From NCBI GenBank assembly GCA_032622095.1, contig CP136062.1, forward strand, positions 7,376,001 through 7,440,000: a stretch of 64,000 nucleotides of DNA, written 5' to 3'. The notes beneath the pieces were generated by a model. It worked only from the letters and a program-made list of their open reading frames with translations. It had not been told where the DNA came from and did not search any database. Shown here piece by piece: positions 1 to 12,509 of this stretch (position 1 is the first letter of the stretch; every line of letters begins with the position of its first letter). The stretch is from Siphonodentalium dalli (taxonomy: Eukaryota; Mollusca; Scaphopoda; Gadilida; Siphonodentaliidae). The position numbers and the translations under genes are program-made.

Positions 1-655
1 AATGTCCAAAAGGCAAACTAGAATTGTGTTTCGAGTCAAAAGTTTTTAATAAGTGAATGAAATATATAAACAAAACATTTACAGTTCCCGTTTCCGAATT
101 TCAGCACTTTTCATCTTTTGACGTTTTTGATAAATTTTATGAAATTTACAATATGTTTCGGCATTCATGTTCATGGTATTTACTATGTAATGGAGTATAA
201 CTCACCTTTGCTGAAAAGGACATTTATATTTTATCCTGGCCACTGTAACCAGTTATGCTAATTATTATAAAATTCTAGGTGGAACTCAAGCAATAGAAAT
301 GGAGTCAAAGTCAGCCAAAGTAATGGATAAGTAAAGTTAAATTTGATTGGTAATTGATCAGTAACGATAATTTTGATTGGTCAGCGACATAGAACTTCGG
401 AAAACTGAGAACATCACGAAGTAGGTTAGTGGTCTCGAACAGTATCACGAAGTAGGTCAGGGGGGTCTCCGACAACATCACGAAGTAGGTTCGTGGGTCT
501 CCGACATCTATATTTAGTATCAATTAGTCTATTTATATAGATTTCCCGCCAAAACATCGAATAGTATAGCGTTGATTTCGCGTACACGTATATGCTTATC
601 GCTCGCGAACGAGACCCCTGCGGGGTCTCGTTTCGGGCTCGCTATAAGCTAGTTT
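1..655 (+). repeat. Dispersed repeat family A, copy 1
   Basis: This stretch shares long similarity, in the same orientation, with 25,785-26,322. Shared landmarks include GGCAAACT near the start, a TTTCCCGCCAAAAC block, and a GC-rich end reading TATGCTTATCGCTCGCGAAC. The copy ends in a hairpin at about 606-645 (CGAGACCCC paired with GGGGTCTCG). The family is unclassified, no coding frame is visible, and the window may cut its left end. Confidence 0.7.
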
Positions 656-3606
656 AATTAACGAACCAAAGCTGAACAACATGGGTGCCCGTATGGTGGG
701 GTTGGGAAATAAATTCTTGGTGGTCATTCAACCAGTAAAACTGATGTTGTGATATGACATAGCGGCTGAAACGACGATACACCTCTATCAACCGACCAAC
801 ATGGATGTTCCTGTTGCTTCAATTTCACATGATTGAATATTTTTACAACTGGTACTTCAAGTTCATAAAGTTAAGGGGGTCAAACTCAGAAACCCTCCCA
901 CGAATTATGTGGTTCTAAACTCAGCTCATAAATCAACCCATGCGGTTAACAGTCCACATATATATGGATAAATCTCCTATTTCTGCCCCTATTTGAACCA
1001 AATATTAAAAAACCACTCCAATCTGAGATCAATTGATCCAGTAAAAAGATGAAGTGAATTCATTTTCCTCAAAATAGTTACAAAATGATTAGTTTTCAGC
1101 ATTGCACCACTGATAAATGTTCCTTGAAATTATCAGCGTAATAAATAAAACATATCATGAGGCTGAGCATAGATGAAAACGAGTCAATAGTCTATATAAA
1201 TAATATTGTAAGAGGTATACAACTGCTTATAACAAACACATGCGATTCAAGCTAATTTAAATTGAAATGAATGACACATATACTGTAACCATTCTCCCCT
1301 GTGTTTATCAAACAGGGTCAGATAAAAATGTGTAATTACAGAGAGGGAGGGAGGGAGAGAGTGGAGGGAGAGAGAGAGGGGGCATTTGTTGACTTATTAA
1401 TGTTAGTGTTGATATTAAGCTTATATTATGGTCGTGGTAAGCGAAATGATGGGTTGACCCGGAATAAATAGGTAAAAAGGCGATTTTGGTGTCAATAGGC
1501 GCAGAATACTCAGTATAACATATCTAAAATCCGCTTTGGGGAATCTTTGTTATCCAAGATGGCGTCCAACATGGTTGTCTATATGACATCAGTTATCGAA
1601 ATAAGTCACTATGCGATATATTGTGGCATAGGAATTACGAAGATATGCTGGTGTATGTGATATTAGAGTACGAAAGCGAACAGAGTAACACTGACGGAAA
1701 ATAATACAATCGCGGACATGAAATGGCTGTCAAAATGGCCGCAAATTCAAGCCATGCCACGATCGAAGCAACATATTGGATAATCACATACATGTATTCG
1801 TGAATATACGCATTGGTAGTATACACGTCTGATGTTAAATATCGCTAAAGGTACACAGATCATTAAAACACATCCATCTGAAGGATTTATCGGTTACTAC
1901 AATTGAAGTCAATGCCAATGATTTACGTCTTGAAAGTTAGGGTTTTCTCCTTAGAATACACCCAACAGTCGGATCAACGTAATACTATCGGGCATGCAGC
2001 ACACGAAGTAATGTTTCGCCACACAGGGTGTGGTAGTTTCATTCGGCATTATGATTCTTTATGGAATGTAAGCGCATAGCCTTGTGGTATACATACTAGT
2101 TAAATTCCCGAATGTTTCAACACTTTCCGTAATAATAAACCATACACGTATGTCGCAATGGTCATTATGCTGTAAAGAACCACTCATCTCTTCACTAGAT
2201 TAGCACCCCATCTCAACATGTCAAAAAGACGGTACATCGATCATTTTGTTTAAGACTAATGTTCATGCTTCTACCAAACCAGTTTCTTTGTAGACAATTT
2301 TGTTCAAATTATATTGTCAATAACACCCACCAATGGGTGCTAAATATAAGGTTATTGGCGTTTAAAGCTGTTATCTCAGCGCTGAACACCAACACAATGC
2401 TGCTATTTGTGGTTTTGTGTGCAGCAGATATGTGTAACATTAATGAGAAGGGATTAACGCGGTTATGCGGTTGCAGAAAACGTAATAAGTTTACCGCATA
2501 TGTGGCCATGGTAAATATAAGTAAATAAAATTCCGACGTATAAACCCAGTCCCTACCACAGAGTATGTATGCAATTTTGGTCAAGTTTAGAATTAATTAC
2601 ATACTACATGGCACTCCCTTGTGTTTTGATAATTTGCGTTCATGATATACCAACATGCATTTTTGGGATACAAGCTGAATATTCGTGTTTCATCGCTTCA
2701 TCGGAGGCAACTATAACCACTATTTTCACACACTGACAATAGGATCTACATAATTTACCCACAACTCTATGAATATCCCTCAAACTGTAATATAGCAGTG
2801 CATTTTAAAAGGTTTGGTGTTGTTGACATCAAAATAAATTATGATTGGTCGCACTCGTGAGACTGCTCTGAGTCGATTTATCTCTGCTTCTAGAAAATGT
2901 CACATTAATCAATATATCCATACTAAATCCCATTTAGCTTTCTAATTACACGTATATCACACGAATCATGACATACAGTACAGATAAAACTGCGTTGCTG
3001 TTCGGTTTCTAGATGCCAAAACGTCCAAATGTAACTGTTGTATGAGACCCTGCTTTTGCTTCCTCTGTCATGAGATAACTTAGAGAGAATTCGTACATCT
3101 CTAATCAAAAGTTTCTCTTATACTCTGCAATAATTCTTCATCGCGTAATTCGAGCGTGTATTCATTCTTATAGAACTAGCTAATACATTTTGCACAAAAT
3201 GTAAATTTCATTCGATTTTGTCCAGTTTGGCGGCCATTTTAGGACAACATTCTACATATATGGTTTACGACTAAGTACCGCTAGTGTATATTTAAATTTG
3301 TTACAAAATTGGCATTAATTTGTGCACCTACCACATAAATTCAACATTTCCCGATACCAACTGCCATTTTGGACGCCATGTTGAATTGAGAACGTTCCCC
3401 AGAACGTTCGGCAGCAGCACACATCCAAGGGCGTCGGCATTTTCTATCACCGTGTGATACAGTGTTCAATGTTCAAATTCTCTCCAATCGCGACCAAACT
3501 TTAATGGAATGCATGTTCTAGCTGACACCCCGATATCGATGCCGTGAACATTTTGTAATTGGTTTATAATTGACCGAGTTACCGTTGAACAATATTGAAC
3601 AAATTA
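656..3606. other. Non-coding stretch without recognisable gene
   Basis: I see no supported gene. The stretch holds a purine-rich run at 1,341-1,382, a YY1-like CCAAGATGGCG at about 1,554-1,564, and short open frames without family resemblance. All frames are dense in stop codons. Confidence 0.6.
1341..1382. repeat. Purine-rich GA/GGGA low-complexity tract
   Basis: Runs of GAGGGAGG and GAGAGA with almost no pyrimidines on the plus strand. It is simple sequence. Confidence 0.85.
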
Positions 3607-3614
3607 ATCACCCC

Positions 3615-3640
3615 CTCTCTCTCTCTCTCTCTCTCTCTCT
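3615..3640. repeat. (CT)n microsatellite
   Basis: Thirteen consecutive CT dinucleotides lie directly upstream of the family B fragment. Confidence 0.95.
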
Positions 3641-3830
3641 AATTGAGGAACATGGCGAATAGAGGAGCCAAATATTTATTGCATTTTCCAGATGAGAAGA
3701 GTGATTCGGACCGAAATGTTCCGCTTGAAAGTGTTTTGTCTCAGTTGTTACCAATGTATGGCTGGGACAAAACAATCCGATATTTTTCCTGCAAAATCAA
3801 AACGGGCGAATGAAGGACGGATGTTAAAGG
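3640..3830 (+). repeat. Dispersed repeat family B, copy 1, with a 53-codon open frame
   Basis: An ATG at 3,652 opens a 53-codon frame that stops at 3,811-3,813. Its middle, FPDEKSDSD, and a later PMYGWDK resemble the frame at 23,831-24,070 (SHIPNGMSDSDP, PLYGERK). The similarity continues at DNA level into AAATCAAAACGGGC, which also occurs near 8,140, 23,990 and 24,340. I do not recognise a protein family. The resemblance may reflect a once-coding exon of a transposon or a plain DNA repeat that happens to be open. No promoter or splice context was identified. Confidence 0.45.
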
Positions 3831-3849
3831 TGGATTATCTCTTTGTAAA

Positions 3850-4785
3850 CATGTATTATATAGTTACCGGGGTATAAAATATTAGAAATGAATCGAATAC
3901 TCCTGTCCAGAAATGCTTCTTTCGATTAATAGTGATTTGATTGCGAATAATTTCTGCTAAAAAAAAGGTGTGGTTGTTTAGTTAATGAACAATAGTGGTT
4001 ACTGTTAACATATACCATAAATGTTATTGTGTAATGTTATCACAAATACACGTTAATTATACTCTTTATCGCTTATAGCCATGGAATAAAACAATACAAT
4101 CAATCAATCTTGGACATTTGATGTTCGGTACGTAGCTATAAAAACAACATAATGCTACCTATCTTTATATGATATCGCTTGAATTGTCTGTTCTATAAAA
4201 ATAGACAAATAAAGTGTCCCAATTAATCATCTCATTTCATAATAAAATATTCGAAATAAAATAGATAGTAATTGATAGAAGCCTTTCCGGACGGGGTTAT
4301 TCAATTCATAGTTATTAGTCTAGACCCATGCAACTATTTCAAATTTGAGAGGGGGGTCAATTCGCCAATCCAGATAAACCTAAACCGAAGAGAGGATGTA
4401 CAGGGTAGTAGTACATATGTGCAACTTTAGTGCGATTTTCTAAGTTGTTTTTAGCGAACAAGTATAGAATGTTGCACGGACGTTTATTATATATACTATC
4501 ACCGTCATAATTAAGTAATAATATTACAACCAGAAGGGTGCTTGGCTTTTATTATACTCTGTCTCCATCGTGATCGAGTACAACTATTAATATTATAAGT
4601 AGAGAACTATATCGTGCATCAGGTTTTATATATCAGGCTTATTTGTGATCGCTTCAGTTCATAAACTAGGTGTATACATACACAAAGTGCATACATGTTG
4701 TCAGTCACGGCTGTTATAATCGCGAGCTCGCGTCAGATGTGGATCGACCTTTATTCACTTAGCTTTAAATAATAGTTTTCACCAG
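3850..4785. other. Non-coding stretch, nothing recognised
   Basis: AT-rich sequence with scattered stops in all frames. I see no repeat structure or gene. Confidence 0.55.
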
Positions 4786-5170
4786 CAGGTGTGTTTCCAC
4801 TGGCCGTTGAAATAATTGACCCGACAAATTGATAAACCGACACTGGCAAATTACAGATTGGCATTGATTTAAAATTTCGCACTTCAGTGTTGAACAGACT
4901 ATAACTCTCTGTATCTTTCACGAGAATATACCATCCAATTTCAGATGTAATTTTTAACATCTCATGTCTTTTATTTGAAATATAGGTACAAGACAGAAAC
5001 ACATGCGTGTATACAGAACCCGTACGTGTTCTTCATTCCCGTTGCCAATTAAATATATATATATATATATATATATTACACATTTATGTATTATACTAAT
5101 AAAACCCAATTGTGTGTGTGGTCGTTTGTTTGTATGTCTGCCCGGCTATTGGCGACCAACCGGTTGGATC
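4786..5170 (+). repeat. Dispersed repeat family C, copy 1
   Basis: Matches 7,772-8,130 in direct orientation over most of its length. Shared blocks include CTGGCCGTTGAAAT, GGCATTGATTTAAAA, GAGAATATACCATCCAATT and GACCAACCGGTTGG. An (AT)n run at about 5,053-5,076 interrupts this copy. The family is unclassified and non-coding. Confidence 0.75.
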
Positions 5171-5199
5171 ATGGCAAAAAAAAATTGGTACACATGGTA

Positions 5200-5963
5200 A
5201 ATTCTCAAATGGAGTGTCATCGGATAGGTACAGCTGACGTCAAATGATTTAAATTGGCATTCATGAATAATTTAATAACATAATAAATTACATACCTATT
5301 ATGATCGGACCCACGGAGCTGAAAATTAGTGCACATGTTTAAATTGTCCAGGGAAATGCTATCCGTTGTGTGCTTTGCCATCATATGACTTGAGGTGGGA
5401 CAAATACATGATATCAACAAAGATACACATCAAATAGCGTTTATTATCAGCTTGGAAGATTGTGAGGAAATTGCTACACGTGGGTAACTTGACCATGGTA
5501 TTGCCATGGGGCAGGTGCCGTGGATCTCTGGTGACTTAAGCCGCACTAATCATTAGCAATAAAGATCGTTTATCTTTAGCTTCGAATAAATGGATGGAGA
5601 AATTGTTAGCTTCCCAGAGGTGTCGCGTGGAATATGTGTGGTTTATCTCAGTATCAATCGACACATGGGTAACTTGATCCAGGTAACCGTTAGAGAAATA
5701 TTTAGTGTTTGTGTTATGGAATATGTCAGGGATGTGCATAGTATAGTCAGGGCTAAAGGATGGATAAGGGTTGGTTATGGTTATATACATAGTTAGAATA
5801 GTAGATGTGGCTATGGTTACGTCTAGAGCACGGTTATGCTTATGAAAACATTTCGCTTTAAGATACGATATGGGATGCCGATAGGTATGGTTATGGTTAA
5901 GGCTTGGGTTATGGAAAAGGTAATGATTGAGAAGGGGTTTGGATTGGAATATATATGATAATT
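5200..5963. other. Non-coding stretch with degenerate GGTTATGG repeats
   Basis: Between about 5,735 and 5,945 the plus strand is enriched in variants of GGTTATGGTTA, an eroded short tandem repeat. Nothing else is recognised. Confidence 0.5.
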
Positions 5964-6024
5964 ATATGGAAGTATCAAACTTCCAATTGGAAGTTTAAAA
6001 TTTCTAGTTGTTATACTTCCATAT
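5964..6024. repeat. Nested palindrome (cruciform-prone)
   Basis: A perfect 20-bp palindrome, AAACTTCCAATTGGAAGTTT (5,977-5,996), sits inside an outer inverted pair, ATATGGAAGTAT at 5,964-5,975 and ATACTTCCATAT at 6,013-6,024. Confidence 0.85.
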
Positions 6025-7771
6025 TTTAATATGGACGTATATTGTTATTCAATTTTTTTATTTTTCACTATTATTATTATTTATTCTTAATATATTTTGT
6101 AACCCTTATATCTCAGAAAGTATAAAAGATAAAACATTGAAATTTGGTAGGTATATGCACCTTGCCGATCTACAGCGACTCGAGACATTTAAGTTTATGT
6201 CCCAACTTGATTACCAGAGTTATGCCCCTTAAACAAAAAAATTGGAAATAGTTTGTGCCCAGATCTTCTTTTATACGAAGCCAAACAGCTGAATTCGGTT
6301 TAATTAACCGTGTTAACTAACGAAAGGGCACAAATCGAGAAAATTATCACCAAGGTCCGAATACAATTTGTTGACCTGGGGAGGGGTCCAAAATTTGTCA
6401 AGTTATAACACATCGAAAAATGTACTAATACAGTCCATGTGTGGAAAGTGCTTGTGTCCAGATCTTCTCCTAGACGAAGCGCAACAGCTGAATTTGCTCT
6501 ATGTGAGCGTCTTAAACATAGACAGAAGACAATACCACGAAATGCGAATTTCAAAAATTGCATTAATGACCACTGGCGATATATTTCAACATCCATTCCT
6601 GTTCGGCGCACTGCGTTAATTGTTATGTTGGCTAACGGGTAATCACTCAAAACATTGTCGGCTGTCTGTCTTGTCAATCGTTAGTTTAAAATAGTAGTTA
6701 TGAATCACACCACAATTAAGCGAATTGTATATGGAAAATCGTATGTATAAGCTGCCATGTATATATCATTCCCAGAATGCTACCATATCATGACAATCTA
6801 TTAGTTAAAATAATACACCTTCAACTGTTGGGAACATCGCGATATAGGCAAGCGAGCAAAGAGAGTTTAATGTCATAATACGCTATTTCGCTGTTGCGAA
6901 ATGGGTGATCGTTCTATGTAGCATAATTACATTGAACGACATATTTAATTATGTTTGTGTGTGAATAACGATTGTTAACTTGTGAAGACTTGCAATAACA
7001 TATTAAATGGTAAAATACGCGCGTTCATATCCGTATATTCACACGAATATCCGTCTATTTTACAAGCTCGACATGCCATGATTGTTTATGGTATACTACC
7101 GTTCCAACACATCGGCTATTTATCATTTTTCTGGTGAGAAAGCGTATGTTCACTGTGGTGCTATTTCTATGCACAGAAAAGGGCACCATTACTCGGGAAA
7201 GCAACCTACTGAAATGCATATAGATGTACGCCCATCATGTTGCGTTCTCACACAATGCAGTTATCCCAAATCCGCGCTCTTTAACATAGAATTGGCTGCA
7301 TGGCTGGCCTACTTCTGATGGCACAGTATGTTACGCACCTGTCCGACTAAGTCACTTTGAACCCAAAATGTATACAAAATTCGCTCAAGCTGTGGAAAAG
7401 TTCGCGATCTTGGACAGTCAGTACAATCGGTATAAACGTTTGTAATGACATAACGTGTCTTGGCAGCATTACCTGTTATACTATATTTATATGTTTCTGA
7501 ATTATATTTAATGCTTGATTCCTGATACACATATATAGTGACATTTCAGTGCTCTTTCGAGAGCGTTCACGAGCATGATAGAACTTCAAATAAAACAAAT
7601 TCGCCTTTGTCCCATTCTGGTGATTTGGGCTCGTTTTTAGCATGTTACTAATTTTATAATAAGACGTAATCAAGACATGTGTTATCAGTTGTGTGAGTGA
7701 TTGCCATTCGCGCATAATTATTTCACAAATAGATATATCCGCTGAACGTAGATATAACCGTCACTTATATT
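6025..7771. other. Non-coding stretch with one short internal duplication
   Basis: A block of about 45 bp around CCCAGATCTTCT...CAGCTGAATT at about 6,257-6,300 recurs at about 6,448-6,495. A segment near 7,327-7,360 (ACGCACCTGTCCGACTAAG) recurs at about 11,160 and 14,400. No gene is seen. Confidence 0.5.
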
Positions 7772-8130
7772 ACTGGCCGTTGAAATCACTGACCGGACAA
7801 ACTGATAAACCAAGACTTAACACTTGGCAAATTACAGATCGGCATTGATTTAAAACTTCGCACTTCATTGTGGACATACTATAACTATCCGTATCGTCCA
7901 CGAGAATATACCATCCAATTGCAGTTATAATTTTTAACATCTCAAGTCTTTAATTTGGAATATAGGCACAAGAGATAGACACACGCGTGTATGTGGAAGC
8001 CGTGCATGTTCTTTATTTCCGTTGCAAATTCAATATATGTATTGTACACACGTGTGTATGTATACTAATAAAACCGAACTGTGTGTGTTCGTTTGTCGGT
8101 CTGACCTGCCATTGGTGACCAACCGGTTGG
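7772..8130 (+). repeat. Dispersed repeat family C, copy 2
   Basis: Direct-orientation partner of the copy at 4,786. It runs straight into a family B fragment, so the two families may be parts of one larger element. Confidence 0.75.
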
Positions 8131-8325
8131 GTCGCCAAATCAAAACCGGCTAATTAAAGAGCAAGATAATGTCGTAGCAGGTACGTTGACATACTGTGTG
8201 TACGTCCCAAAAGTTTGACCGCTATACTATAAATGTAACATGTCCAACGGAGAATGCGAGTCGGGGTGGGTTGAGATTTTAGGAAAATTCCACGAAAATT
8301 GCGTTTTCCCTGCGGAGTTATCTCC
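8130..8325 (+). repeat. Dispersed repeat family B, copy 2
   Basis: Shares CCAAATCAAAACCGGCTAAT, GTAGCAGGTACGTTG, CCAACGGAGAATGCGAGTCG and AAATTCCACGAAAAT with 23,990-24,160. Weaker matches lie at 24,330-24,515 and 24,690-24,840. Confidence 0.7.
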
Positions 8326-8589
8326 CTTTATATTCCTTCATCGCTACTCAGATAGGCCTATACTGGTTAATAAACGTTCGCCTTATCAATGCGTATGGTA
8401 CAATGTAAAACGGGGACGACTTTGGGGGATACAGAGTCCAAAAAGGGTTCAAATCGACCTGTTCCAGAAAAGTCGTTTTCACTTTTTGAAAAAGGGCTCT
8501 ATTATTTCAACATAAACTTTTGGACTTAGACAATAATATTTTTCTCAGTTGAGTGAAATGAGCTCTTCAAAAAATGTCCGCTTATATGT

Positions 8590-8690
8590 ATAATATAGAT
8601 TATCTATATATACGCCAAAATTGTTTCACTCCCCTTTAATATAGGTTATCTATATATACGCCAAAATAAATTCACTCCCCTTTCTCCTCC
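8590..8690. repeat. About 52-bp tandem duplication
   Basis: A unit containing TTATCTATATATACGCCAAAA and TTCACTCCCCTTT occurs twice in a row with a few differences. Confidence 0.75.
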
Positions 8691-9271
8691 CCCGGCTACC
8701 CCATCCTCCCCGGATGGAACCTAGCTCCGTTTCGAACGCACCCGTCTCGCGGGCCAGGTTCATTCCTCTGCCTGGGAACCGATAGAACGCCCATCGAATT
8801 CCAACAATCATTTCCAAAGTTCTATATTGGTATGAGTACATATCGGAGCTGTTATATATCAAATAATTTGGATTTGAATATAAACCCACCGATTCGTAAA
8901 TTTTATTGCCCATGTTGTGTGTTAAATTGTCATTTTATCGTGTATACTGTGCCGTGAGCTTTCAGCGTGCGTGAATTTCACTTTTGTATCGTTTTTCGCA
9001 TCTTCAATACATTGCATCTCATATACAACAACACAAAACAGAAACATTACATTAATATAACAACGATTAACACAGAGAAAAATGCAAACATCATCATTTT
9101 CGTAATAACAATTCGTATTTTGTTTTATAAATATTAGAATACTGCAAATGTACATTCAATTCTTTCCGTTAGTATATGTGTGCCAAATTGGAAATGACTC
9201 CCTTCATACTTTCACAAAATTAAACACCACTGTTAGTTTGGTACGCTGTCATTTAAGTCTTGTTAAAAAGC
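8691..9271. other. Non-coding stretch, nothing recognised
   Basis: No repeat, hairpin or coding signal that I can support. Confidence 0.5.
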
Positions 9272-9400
9272 AAACGTGAAACAAACGCTCCTTATTCCTA
9301 CCATATATTGAATTGACTTACATAGAACGCTCTTTTATGTTCGGTTACGTGCATACGCCGTGTACATTGTTGTGTGTGTTGTTTATCATGAATGTTGAAA

Positions 9401-9556
9401 TAAGAAATGAACGGCGGTTTCAATGTGGTCATGGGATTTTGACCACGATAAAAATTCAGCAAGCTGCATGAACCCCGAACGGGTTCATGTGGAGTTTGCT
9501 GATTTTGTTTATCGCGGTCAAAACCCATGACCACGTTGAATCCGCCATTTATTATT
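9401..9556. repeat. Long imperfect hairpin in duplication copy 1
   Basis: Arms of about 70 bp: GGCGGTTTCAATGTGGTCAT on the left answers ATGACCACGTTGAATCCGCC on the right. The centre is CCCCGAACGGGG-like. It looks like a foldback element. A short minus-strand open frame across it is an artefact of the hairpin. Confidence 0.85.
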
Positions 9557-10067
9557 TATATTTATATACTTAAATTCATTATGAACTAGGATTGTCTGTC
9601 TCTCCCCACTATTTATTCAATTATTTAAATGAACGCGTGGAGATCAGTTCAGACAGTTCGAATCCTCATTTTTTTGGAAAACCAAACATTTTGAGAATCC
9701 ATTTACGGAGAATGGAAAAAAACACAATTTCACAGTAAACTATCGACATATGACAAAATGTCTTGTTTAGCTACATGTAGTACAGTAAATAATGTGGACG
9801 TGTAGATTTCAAGAATGGTAATATCTGAAACTAACAATTAAGTTTCGGCTTTGGATACTAAATCGACAACACGCCGTTCTACCATAATGATATATTTGTG
9901 AGGTCCGGGAATATTTGTAGCGGCAAGGAAAATGATAAAACTCTATTGATTAGTGCCCAGTAACACCGGGCGACAGCACTGATTATAGACCAAAACAAAT
10001 TTCGTGCCAAATCCGGACGTGCTAGATACCCATGTAGTTGGTAATGTCCGACAATCCCCGGTGATTT

Positions 10068-10141
10068 CCGGGATCAATGTGTTCATAAACATGAACGTAA
10101 CGTGACGTCACGTTCAATGTCGTCCATAGGTTTATGAACAC
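10068..10141. repeat. Hairpin with perfect palindromic core
   Basis: Outer arms GTGTTCATAAAC and GTTTATGAACAC enclose the 16-bp palindrome AACGTGACGTCACGTT, which contains a CRE-type TGACGTCA. It is duplicated 3,238 bp downstream. Confidence 0.8.
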
Positions 10142-11810
10142 TATGGGGAAATCGGAAGAGATATTAGGTGTATGTAAATATTATACCGTCAAATTCATTT
10201 TATTCTCCGGACCCAACGTTCATTGATCGTGGTACATGTTATGTGCTTGTTTAAGCCACTTATCTGCCCATATGGATCAAGACTTATGAGAATGGGACGG
10301 ATATTTTCGGAGTGATGTGGAGTGTTCAGGTACCATTTATATTATAATTTTTACTTGTATTATACCCATGCAACCAGTTGTAGGTGCGGTGGGGATGGTA
10401 CACTGGAATCAGCATGTCCGTCCGTCCGTTCATCAATATATATATATCCAATTGTTCCCGATAGATTTGGGAGGAATATAGTAATAAGCATGTCCGTCCG
10501 TGCGAGATGGTTTCTGATTGATAACTTTAGTACTGACTCGTATGAGACATATCTGTGATATTTCTACAATGCGAGAGTTGGAGTATAGTAGATCTGCAAT
10601 TATACAAATATTCGCCTTTATCTCATTCTGGTAAATATAATTATTTCATAGAGACGTGAGAAATTAATGGACTGTCCCATTATATGCAGAAGAATAACGC
10701 AGGACGCTCTCTAAACCAGTCGCGTTCTTTCCCCATGTAGGTCATTATGTGACTCTTTTCAATGCATATGCCATCGGAAAATATGTGTCTATACGTATGT
10801 CATGCAATTGTGTTCGTGCTTTGGCCCATTAACGTCAACAACAGAAACATGAGCAATTACTTGATTAATATGTAATCGGTGTTACAATATTTCACAGTTC
10901 ACAAAACAATATAATTCATATAACTAAATGTATAACACGTAATGGGCATTATTATTATTTGTGTTAGTGATTGCCAGGTGTCAGTGATTTCTACGTACAG
11001 TTGAATGGTTCTAACGGGAAATAATTTCACTGCACGTAGGAACAACCGTCACTGACAATACATTCCCCAATCCGTGCAATTTTTTTTACAAATACGCGTT
11101 TTTTTTAAATGGAACCAGCTGCAGAATAAATCCAAAATGCTTCGTATGACATATTATGCTACGCACCTGGCCGACTAAGTCACTTCGATCATATTGTCTT
11201 ATTTTAATAGTATTTCATTGAATACAAAACAGTTCTTACGTTAATACATATCACAGTGACATGTAACTAATCCATAACAATATATTCGAGGCGTTTACCA
11301 ATGTTAACAGCGATATGATGTACAGGAATTTGGGCATTCCCTTCTTAGTGTAAACGTATTTTATTGCATAATAACGCAACGGGATTGAGACATAAGTTTT
11401 GCAACGTACAAATGGTCTGTCTCCCCATATAATTGTATTACACAAAATGAACATAAAATACAATTACACCCAAACATGATAATTGATATGTATAACATCG
11501 TTTCACTTATAAACAATATATGGTATAATCTTGAGTGTGACCATAACGGTTGATATTTCACTTTATGTGGGGGGGGGGTCGTCTCGATAGATTTGGGAGG
11601 AATATAATAATCAGCATGTCCGTCCGTGCGTCCCGATTGATATACAAAAGTGTAAACACTGGGTTTGGTACAGAACGTGACTCAAACATAATCCCTTCTT
11701 ATCTGCTCAAGGAGTAATTATGTTTATCCTTTCTGTATTCAACTAGGGTCATGTCACGCCGTATACCGCTGTTCTTGTTCGATATATGTTAACTAAACAG
11801 GAAACAATTT

Positions 11811-12509
11811 CGTATTCCCTGCAAAAATTAATGTCGTCGCTATGTTGAGAAGATATGTTTTACAAAGGTCATATACCAATATCGTATGTCCCGTGTAAAA
11901 CTGATATTACCCCGCAAAAATTGTCGTCGCTATACAAAGAGGACAGATTTTACAAGGGTCATAACAATCTCGTATGCCCCTTGTAAAACTGATATTACAC
12001 AGCAAAAATTGTCGTCGCTATATAAAGAGGACAGATGTTACAAAGGTCATAACAATCTCGTATGCCTCTTGTAAAACTGATATTACCCCGACAAAATTGT
12101 CGTCGCTATATAGAGAAAACAGATTTTACAAGGGTCATAACAATTTCGTATGCCCCTGGTAAAACTGATATAACACCGCAAAAATTGTCGTCGATATATA
12201 AAGAAGACAGTTCTTACAAAGGTCATAACAATCTCGTAAGCCCCGTGTAAAACTGATATTACCCGTAAAACTTGTCGTCGCTATATAGAGAAGACAGATT
12301 TTACAAGGGTCATAACAATCTCGTATGCCCCTTGTAAAACTGATATTACACCGCAAAAATAAAGAAGACGGATTTTACAAAGGTCATAACAAATTCGTAT
12401 GCCCTGTGTAAAACTGATATTACCCCGCAAAAATTGTCGCCGCATTATAAAGAGGACATATTTTACAAAGGTCATAACAATCTCGTATGCCCCGTTTAAA
12501 ACTGATATT
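11811..12509 (+). repeat. 88-bp satellite array A1 (about 8 units)
   Basis: Head-to-tail units of about 88 bp with landmarks CTCGTATGCCCC, GTAAAACTGATATTAC, GCAAAAATTGTCGTCGCTAT and GAAGACAGATTTTACAA. The array is truncated by the duplication junction. Because 88 is not a multiple of three, overlapping two-unit open frames appear in rotating frames. They are not genes. Confidence 0.97.

Larger units (their letters stand above)
9272..12509. repeat. 3.24-kb segmental tandem duplication, copy 1
   Basis: Positions 9,272-12,509 recur at 12,510-15,751 with an offset of 3,238 bp. The offset becomes 3,242 after a poly-G run (10 G at 11,569 onward versus 14 G in copy 2). Only scattered single-base differences were seen. 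The unit contains a long hairpin, unique sequence and the first eight units of the 88-bp satellite. The junction at 12,509/12,510 fuses satellite sequence to the unit start with about 1 bp of microhomology. Confidence 0.95.

Noticed and set aside
6300-6677. 125-codon minus-strand open frame
   Set aside because: No domain or codon pattern is recognised, overlapping frames on the other strand are equally open, and no splice or promoter context is seen.
9640-9675. tRNA B-box-like AGTTCGAATCCT
   Set aside because: There is no matching A-box, acceptor stem or anticodon arm upstream.
11811-12509. CRISPR-like array
   Set aside because: Units are contiguous with no unique spacers, the period is 88 bp, and the context is eukaryotic.
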